NCBI GenBank assembly: GCA_011800805.1
Contig: MPNW01000426.1
Coordinates: 57,330 to 121,329 of the forward strand
Origin: Hirudo medicinalis
Taxonomy: Eukaryota; Annelida; Clitellata; Hirudinida; Hirudinidae
Direction of reading: 5' to 3'
Length of the DNA: 64,000 bases
Each line of letters starts with the position of its first letter. The stretch's first letter is position 1. Shown piece by piece: positions 58,736-64,000 of this stretch. Made by a program: the position numbers and the translations under genes. The notes below the pieces were generated by a model. It was given only the letters and a program-made list of their open reading frames with translations, made no database searches and was not told where the DNA came from.

Positions 58736-58741
58736 AATAAA
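58736..58741 (+). promoter_or_regulatory. Poly(A) signal AATAAA of the metalloprotease gene
   Basis: A canonical hexamer 36 nt after the TGA stop. Confidence 0.7.
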
Positions 58742-58902
58742 ACATTTCTTCAAATCATTGGTTTTCTTTTCAAGCGGATTTTACACCAAGACACTATAAC
58801 GCCATTTCTTTAAGACAATTTTTTGAATGTCCGGGTCAAAGCAAAAATCACAAAAAAAAAATTGAATGAAATCTTATTAGGTAAGTTAAGGCGATTCGTC
58901 TT

Positions 58903-59513
58903 TCTAAATAATGGGTTATTTTTGGAATTATCGGTCTTTCAGGGGCAGTACCCCTTTCAGGGTAATTCAGGCGTTGTATGAAGCTGCCGTTCGAACCTTT
59001 GCCACCCTTGAATTTAAGCAAAGATATATTTCTAAACATTTGACGACGAGGGCGACCGCTAGTCGACAACTTCAGAGCAGGCGACGCCGATATTTGACGA
59101 CGAGGGCAACCGCGAAGTATTCCTTTTTAATATGTGGCATATTTTTGTACATGATTCACTTTAAACCCCATTACAGGAAGTTTCAAATGCTTTGCCATTA
59201 GACGTTGATTGCTCATCAATTAAATCCTGTTTGATATTGCCATTGAGGAAAGTTCAAATCTGCTTTGCACAATGTATGGAAGTAATTCCTCAAGACCTGA
59301 GTTCTATGGATAGTTCGAAATTGGATTACGAAGTCACATCCAGCAGTGTTTTTGATCTTTTGGAGGCTTCGATTGTTATCTAAATAATGGGTTTTTTTTG
59401 GCATTATCGGTCTTTCAGGGGCAGTACCCCTTTCAGGGTAATTCAGGCGTTGTGTGAAGCTGCCGTTCGAACCTTTGCCATCCTTGAATTTAAGCAAAGA
59501 TATATTTTTAAAC
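58903..59513 (+). repeat. 135-bp direct repeats flanking a recopied gene fragment
   Basis: 58903-59037 and 59379-59513 are near-identical direct repeats (offset 476, no indels, a handful of substitutions). Each contains TCTTTCAGGGGCAGTACCCC, whose AGGGG/CCCCT can pair as a hairpin. Between them lies 341 bp derived from the metalloprotease gene. The origin of the flanking repeat is unknown. Confidence 0.8.
59038..59378 (+). pseudogene. Non-functional copy of metalloprotease exon 2 end, intron 2 and exon 3
   Basis: 59111-59375 matches 46111-46375 at an exact 13,000-base offset, with about seven substitutions and no indel, and it includes intron 2. So it was copied as DNA, not from RNA. 59038-59110 holds broken, drifted units of the 54-bp coding repeat. 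The copy stops inside exon 3 and has no donor or downstream exons, so it cannot encode the protein. Confidence 0.82.
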
Positions 59514-59980
59514 GTAACTGTTGTTGATGATAACTTTGTGTATCAGCTGGTATCTTAATTACAATGTTCTCAAAAACACTTTTTGTGTCACAATCTTTCG
59601 ACTTACTGCAAATCTTTGAAAATGAGGAGTAAATAAAACATAAGACGTAAAAGGGAGCGCTGCATCAGTTCAGTCAGCGAGTTGACAGTTTTTATGAAAT
59701 TATTAGAACATTTTGGATTCAAATTTACTACGTTAAATGGCCCATCTCACATTTGTTTGGGATTGAGGCAAATATTACAATTACCATTAATTAATTATTT
59801 GTTTATTATTATTATTGTTATTATTTTTATTATTATTATTATTATCAAGATGGTTATATGATAGTGAGGACAATATTAACTGCAGAGGTGTCCTAGGAGT
59901 GAGTTATGGGATTGTCCGGGTCAGACAATCGCCTGAAAATGATGAAGCCCCATGAATTTGAGGTCTTCTGGTGGAGTTGC

Positions 59981-60017
<37 letters not shown>

Positions 60018-60714
60018 TGTGCGCTAGTATACAGAGACTTGTTTGTGTCCGTTACACAACTGGATGGTTAAGACTGCTCCAACAACTGGATTCATGTAGG
60101 TGGCTTGGCTGAAGTTTGGTTAGTTCAGTGAATTGATTGATTGATTAATGGGTTGGAGGATGAATCGGTTGATGAAGATACTATCTTGGACGTTTAATTC
60201 ATAACACGATTACCTGTAATGACCAATTGCAATTATTGCTCTTGGTGTAGTAATAATAATAATAATAATAACAGTAATAATAATAATAATAATAGTAATA
60301 ATAATAATAACAATAATAACAGTAATAATAATAATTATCGAAAAAATTAATAACATTAATAATAATAGCAATGCTGATCGCAAAGTTAAGAAATTATAAT
60401 GTAATAATACTAAATAATAGTTAGTAAGATACTACGCAATAATAAGTAACAATAAAAAATAGGCTGACATTAATGATAAAATAATTATCTTAATATTAAT
60501 AAAATATTACCAATATTAGAACTATCATCATCACCATCTGCGTCATAGATATTCATTCGGCCCTCCAGCATTTGAGCGATTAAATTGATCAGACCTCACA
60601 AGAGAGCAGACGCCATGTTGCCCAGAGCGGGAAAACATTCGAACATGAATTAAGTAATTTTTTTTACAAATAAATGAATTAAAAATAATTTTCTCTTTGA
60701 TTTCTGTGTTTATG

Positions 60715-60758
<44 letters not shown>

Positions 60759-61725
60759 AATAACATTACTACTAACACTAATAATAATATTAATTATTAA
60801 TAAATAAATAATTATGCTATATTTTTATTTTCGATATCAAATGAATTCAGAGCATTTATTGGTTATCAATGCAATGTGAATTTTAATTTTTGTATATGCA
60901 ATTATACAAATAACACAAAATGCTTGCAAGAACATTTACTTGAGTGAATGCAAGTAAAGTCTTTAATAGCACAAATAAATGCTATTTGCAGATAAATGTA
61001 AGAATGCCAGCAATGACATTATTTTTTATTTATAACGCCAAATAAATTAAATCCAATAAATAAGCAATATAAATAATAATAATAATAATATTACAATAAA
61101 ATAATAATATTATTATAATAAAATAATAATACTATTATAGATACAAATATTATGCAGATGTTCTTGATAATAAATGGATAAATAGCAATAATTATAATTA
61201 ATATATAACTGCAACAATATTCTAAATACAAATTGTTTTAAATTTGATTAAATTGACGCAAATAAAGACTACAAGTTAAATATTTTCCGAATGGAAAATT
61301 AAGCTTAAGAATTAACTTAAAATATTTGATAAATAAATGATGTTGAAAATGCCCTTCGTTCACATTTCTGTGATGTCTTTGCAATTGTAACTAACTTTGC
61401 AACATCTTGCTAGTTGATGAAACAACAACAACAACATTAATAATAATAACAATAATAACTACAATGTTAATATTAACAATAATAAATTAATTCAATTTAA
61501 AAACAATCATAATAAGCACAAATAAGTTTAAGTTTAATAATATACATATATATATATATATATATACATACATATAAGTTAAGTGAGTAAAACATGGAAA
61601 CTCCACTTAAACATGATAACGAAGATTAACCACTCTTCAATGACGTCACAACCAATTAAATTCAAGTGACATAATAATATGATTCATCCGACAACAAACG
61701 AAATGACGATAGCGATAGCGATAGC

Positions 61726-61756
<31 letters not shown>

Positions 61757-62404
61757 TCTATCACAAATTTAAATATTCATGACTCTAACTCCCCCTCGAA
61801 ATGAACCCCTAAAGAGGGAACAATTGCAATCAGAACGACCTTGGAACTGAGTGGACTAAGAATTTGTTGGTTAATAACCTTTGAAATGAATCACTGATAA
61901 CCACGCAAAATAAATTATGCTTTCAATCACGTGTCTGTGAGTGAACGTCTGTCGCTTCGTGTGGATTTTTCAAATAATTTGTTGCAATATTCAATAATTC
62001 AGTTAATTGATGTTCAGAAATTATAACTTTAAAATAAAAGTTGATGTTGAGTCGAACGAGCGATTGGTTGTGTTTAATCAACAATCTCCAAACATTTTGT
62101 GCACAATTGAGACTAAGTTGCATGCACTTCAAGTAAAACATTGTAATTGTTCTTTTTTAAATATTATTATTATTATTATTATTATTAATATGATTGTTAT
62201 TGGTATTAATATTATTAATATCATCATTATTATAAATGTTATTATTAATATTAATAATTAATAATATTTTTTATTATTATTATTACTGTTAATTGTTTTT
62301 AATTGGACTATCATTTTCGAGTGTTGTGTTGGTAAATTCAAATAAATTATTTCCACAACTTCAGTGAACTTTAAAGGGCGGCAATAATGATTAGGATGAT
62401 GATG

Positions 62405-62645
62405 CTTTACTTGTTGCCATGTTATTGTTGTTACAAACACTGGTGTTGTTACCATGTTGTTGTTGTTGTTACAAACACTGGTGTTGTTACCATGTTGTTG
62501 TTGTTGTTACAAACACTGTTGTTGTTGTTGTTGTTGTGCTGTTACAAACACTGGTGTTGTTACCATGTTGTTGTTGTTGTTGTTGTTGTTACAAACACTG
62601 TTGTTGTTGTTGTTGTGCTGTTACAAACACTGGTGTTGTTGCCAA
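62405..62645. repeat. Minisatellite of TTACAAACACTG(G/T)TGTTGTTACC plus (TTG)n
   Basis: About six irregular copies of TTACAAACACTG, separated by TGTTGTTACCATG and variable (TTG)n runs. It codes nothing credible; the poly-Cys/Leu/Val frames are artefacts. Confidence 0.85.
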
Positions 62646-62764
62646 TAGTTTTTTTGAATAATAAAAGAATAAACAAACCGAAACAAACAACAAGCATTTT
62701 TCAAACTCATTTTAAAGAAAAACGTGTTTAATTCTGAAAATTGAGCCAAGATTGCAATGTATCA

Positions 62765-62890
62765 TAATTTATTACGTATTGTCATAATATGTTACGTATT
62801 ATTAATATTGTCATAATATGTTAGGTATTATTAATATTGTCATAATATGTTACGTATTATTAATATTGTCATAATATGTTACGTATTATT
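62765..62890. repeat. ~30-bp minisatellite ATTGTCATAATATGTTACGT..
   Basis: About four copies of attgtcataatatgttacgt followed by attattaat; one copy has G for C. AT-rich, non-coding. Confidence 0.85.
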
Positions 62891-63405
62891 GTGATGTATT
62901 GAAACGTTTGAAAGAATTTTTGCAACAAAAACTTTCTTCGTTTCATGGACTTAATAACTATTAATTATAATTGCAGATGTTCGAATATGAGCGATAAACA
63001 GGTCGTCGAAGTTTGATTAACGACGACGACGACGACGATGATGATTTTTATCACGATATCGACGATGACGATGACTATGATGGCAAGAGAGTGACTGGAA
63101 ATTAGTAATACTTGTTACTTGTCATCAGAGGCAAAATATCGTCAACATCATTATCGGCTCGATCATCATCGCCATCACCATCTGCACCGTTATCATCACC
63201 AGTGACGTCGGGGGCAATGAGTAAGAGAACCACAATGATGAAACCACAACAACAACAACGAAGTTGAAGTTAAAAACAACTTCGAGCAACTTTTGTTCAC
63301 CTACAGTTGAGAAAGTTTATGATTAATCATCCACGCTTTGGGGTTATTTACAATTTCTAGCGACGTCGACGACGACAGTGACCACCATCGCCGTCATTAT
63401 CATCC

Positions 63406-63469
<64 letters not shown>

Positions 63470-63472
<3 letters not shown>

Positions 63473-64000
63473 GACGCACGAGTTCGATGTCGATCGGAGA
63501 TCCTTGTCTGAAGATTTGCTTCTCAGTGATGACATCAAGGTCTGTTGTTGTTGATGATGCTGTTGTTGTTGAGGTGGTTGTAGATGGTGTTGTTGGGTGC
63601 TGCTGTGTTCCTGGGGCCCGAGGAACCACCCTCCTCCCCCTCCACTTCCTCCTCCTCCTCCTCCTCCTCCTCCTCCTCTGTCACCATGGCAACTGCTGGC
63701 GTCGTCCATTTCCGACCTCCAGAGCCTGCATCTGAAGATGCTGGAAAGAGCTGCCCTGTCGTTGTTTTCGGAGAAGTAGAAAGTAAAGGCATGCCTATTC
63801 AAGCAACCAATCAGTAACCAACAATTCAATCAATCAATCAATCAAATGTTGAATCTAGCGCACCTGAACTTGCGACCTGTGAATGCGAAGAGGAAGAAGT
63901 TGCAAGCAAAGTGGGACAGACTGAACTCGTAGACTATAGTTCTCACGTACATGTACGTGATGAGCCTTTGCCAGGTCGGGTCGTTCCTTATCAGCTGGTG
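63470..64000 (-). CDS. Class A (rhodopsin-like) GPCR, C-terminal part
   Basis: Two minus-strand exons: from the window edge (64000, in frame) to 63864, and 63755-63470 (TGA), joined in phase 2. The first carries the end of TM7 and helix 8: SLSHFACNFFLFAFTGRKFR. NFxxF stands where class A receptors have NPxxY, and GRKFR is the usual start of helix 8. The second continues AALSSIFRCRLWRSEMD, with a Cys that could be palmitoylated, then poly-Gly, a His/Gln-rich run, LMSSLRSKSSDKDL and a C terminus SNSCV. A peptide-receptor type is likely, but the ligand cannot be told from this part. The remaining five to six helices lie beyond the window. Confidence 0.72.

Larger units (their letters stand above)
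59514..63469. other. Repeat-rich intergenic region, no gene seen
   Basis: Contains (TG)n at about 59,980-60,015, (AAT)n near 60,250-60,340, (AAC)n at 60,716-60,757, (AT)n near 61,545-61,566, (GAT)n near 61,727-61,755 and (ATC)n at 63,400-63,470. No ORF with a recognisable motif was found on either strand. The 3' end of the GPCR transcript probably reaches into its right side. Confidence 0.6.

Noticed and set aside
62387..62731. Cys/Leu/Val-rich overlapping ORFs
   Set aside because: All three frames are open because of the (TTG)n minisatellite.
63535..63792. Poly-Glu minus-strand ORF
   Set aside because: Alternative frame of the GGA repeat; the poly-Gly frame continues the GPCR helix 8 and is in phase with the upstream exon.

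Overview
The window looks like nuclear DNA of an invertebrate animal. It is AT-rich, full of (ATT)n, (ATC)n and (AAC)n microsatellites, and its genes are built of small GT-AG exons, mostly joined in phase 1 where the proteins are extracellular. The mix of conserved animal genes (PPP2R3C, SPOUT1, NDUFS5, a TLCD1/2 protein) with lineage-specific secreted multidomain proteins fits a lophotrochozoan. An annelid such as a leech is my best guess, but that is inference. No rRNA, tRNA, CRISPR array or operon was found. Exon models were built by hand from reading frame, splice-site consensus and phase; no search was run.

Layout. (1) 66-13,556 (+): 3' part of a large secreted-protein gene with about thirteen PAN/apple-like domains, Thr-rich hinge exons, one von Willebrand A domain and three C1q-like domains. 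(2) 15,430-18,527 (-): complete PPP2R3C, 12 exons. (3) 19,431-20,327 (-): decayed hAT transposon. (4) 22,243-26,219 (+): probable small Ig-superfamily membrane protein (signal peptide, two Ig-like domains, TM), with transposon debris in its introns. (5) 26,794-27,864: dispersed repeat bounded by a 24-bp direct repeat and carrying a nested hAT element with an 8-bp target duplication. (6) 28,078-31,324 (-): complete SPOUT1, 10 exons. (7) 31,700-32,110: LINE relic. (8) 32,695-33,552 (-): NDUFS5-like complex I subunit, divergent from (9) 34,262-41,473 (+): TLCD1/2-like gene. (10) 45,594-58,700 (+): 24-exon metalloprotease (reprolysin/ADAMTS-like) with an 18-residue tandem repeat, duplicated N-terminal cysteine modules, furin-like site, zinc site, disintegrin-like and Cys-rich parts, five six-cysteine modules and four tandem mucin-like exons; its introns hold hAT, LINE and possible LTR remains. 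(11) 58,903-59,513: a fragment of that gene recopied between 135-bp direct repeats. (12) 59,514-63,469: repeat-rich, no gene seen. (13) 63,470-64,000 (-): last two exons of a class A GPCR.

The genes do not form a pathway. Housekeeping functions (PP2A regulation, rRNA methylation, respiratory complex I, membrane lipid control) sit between fast-evolving extracellular or membrane proteins that appear to have grown by phase-1 exon duplication. No wholly unknown system is evident. The most unusual items are the PAN-vWA-C1q architecture, the protease with tandem mucin exons, and the recopied gene fragment between direct repeats.
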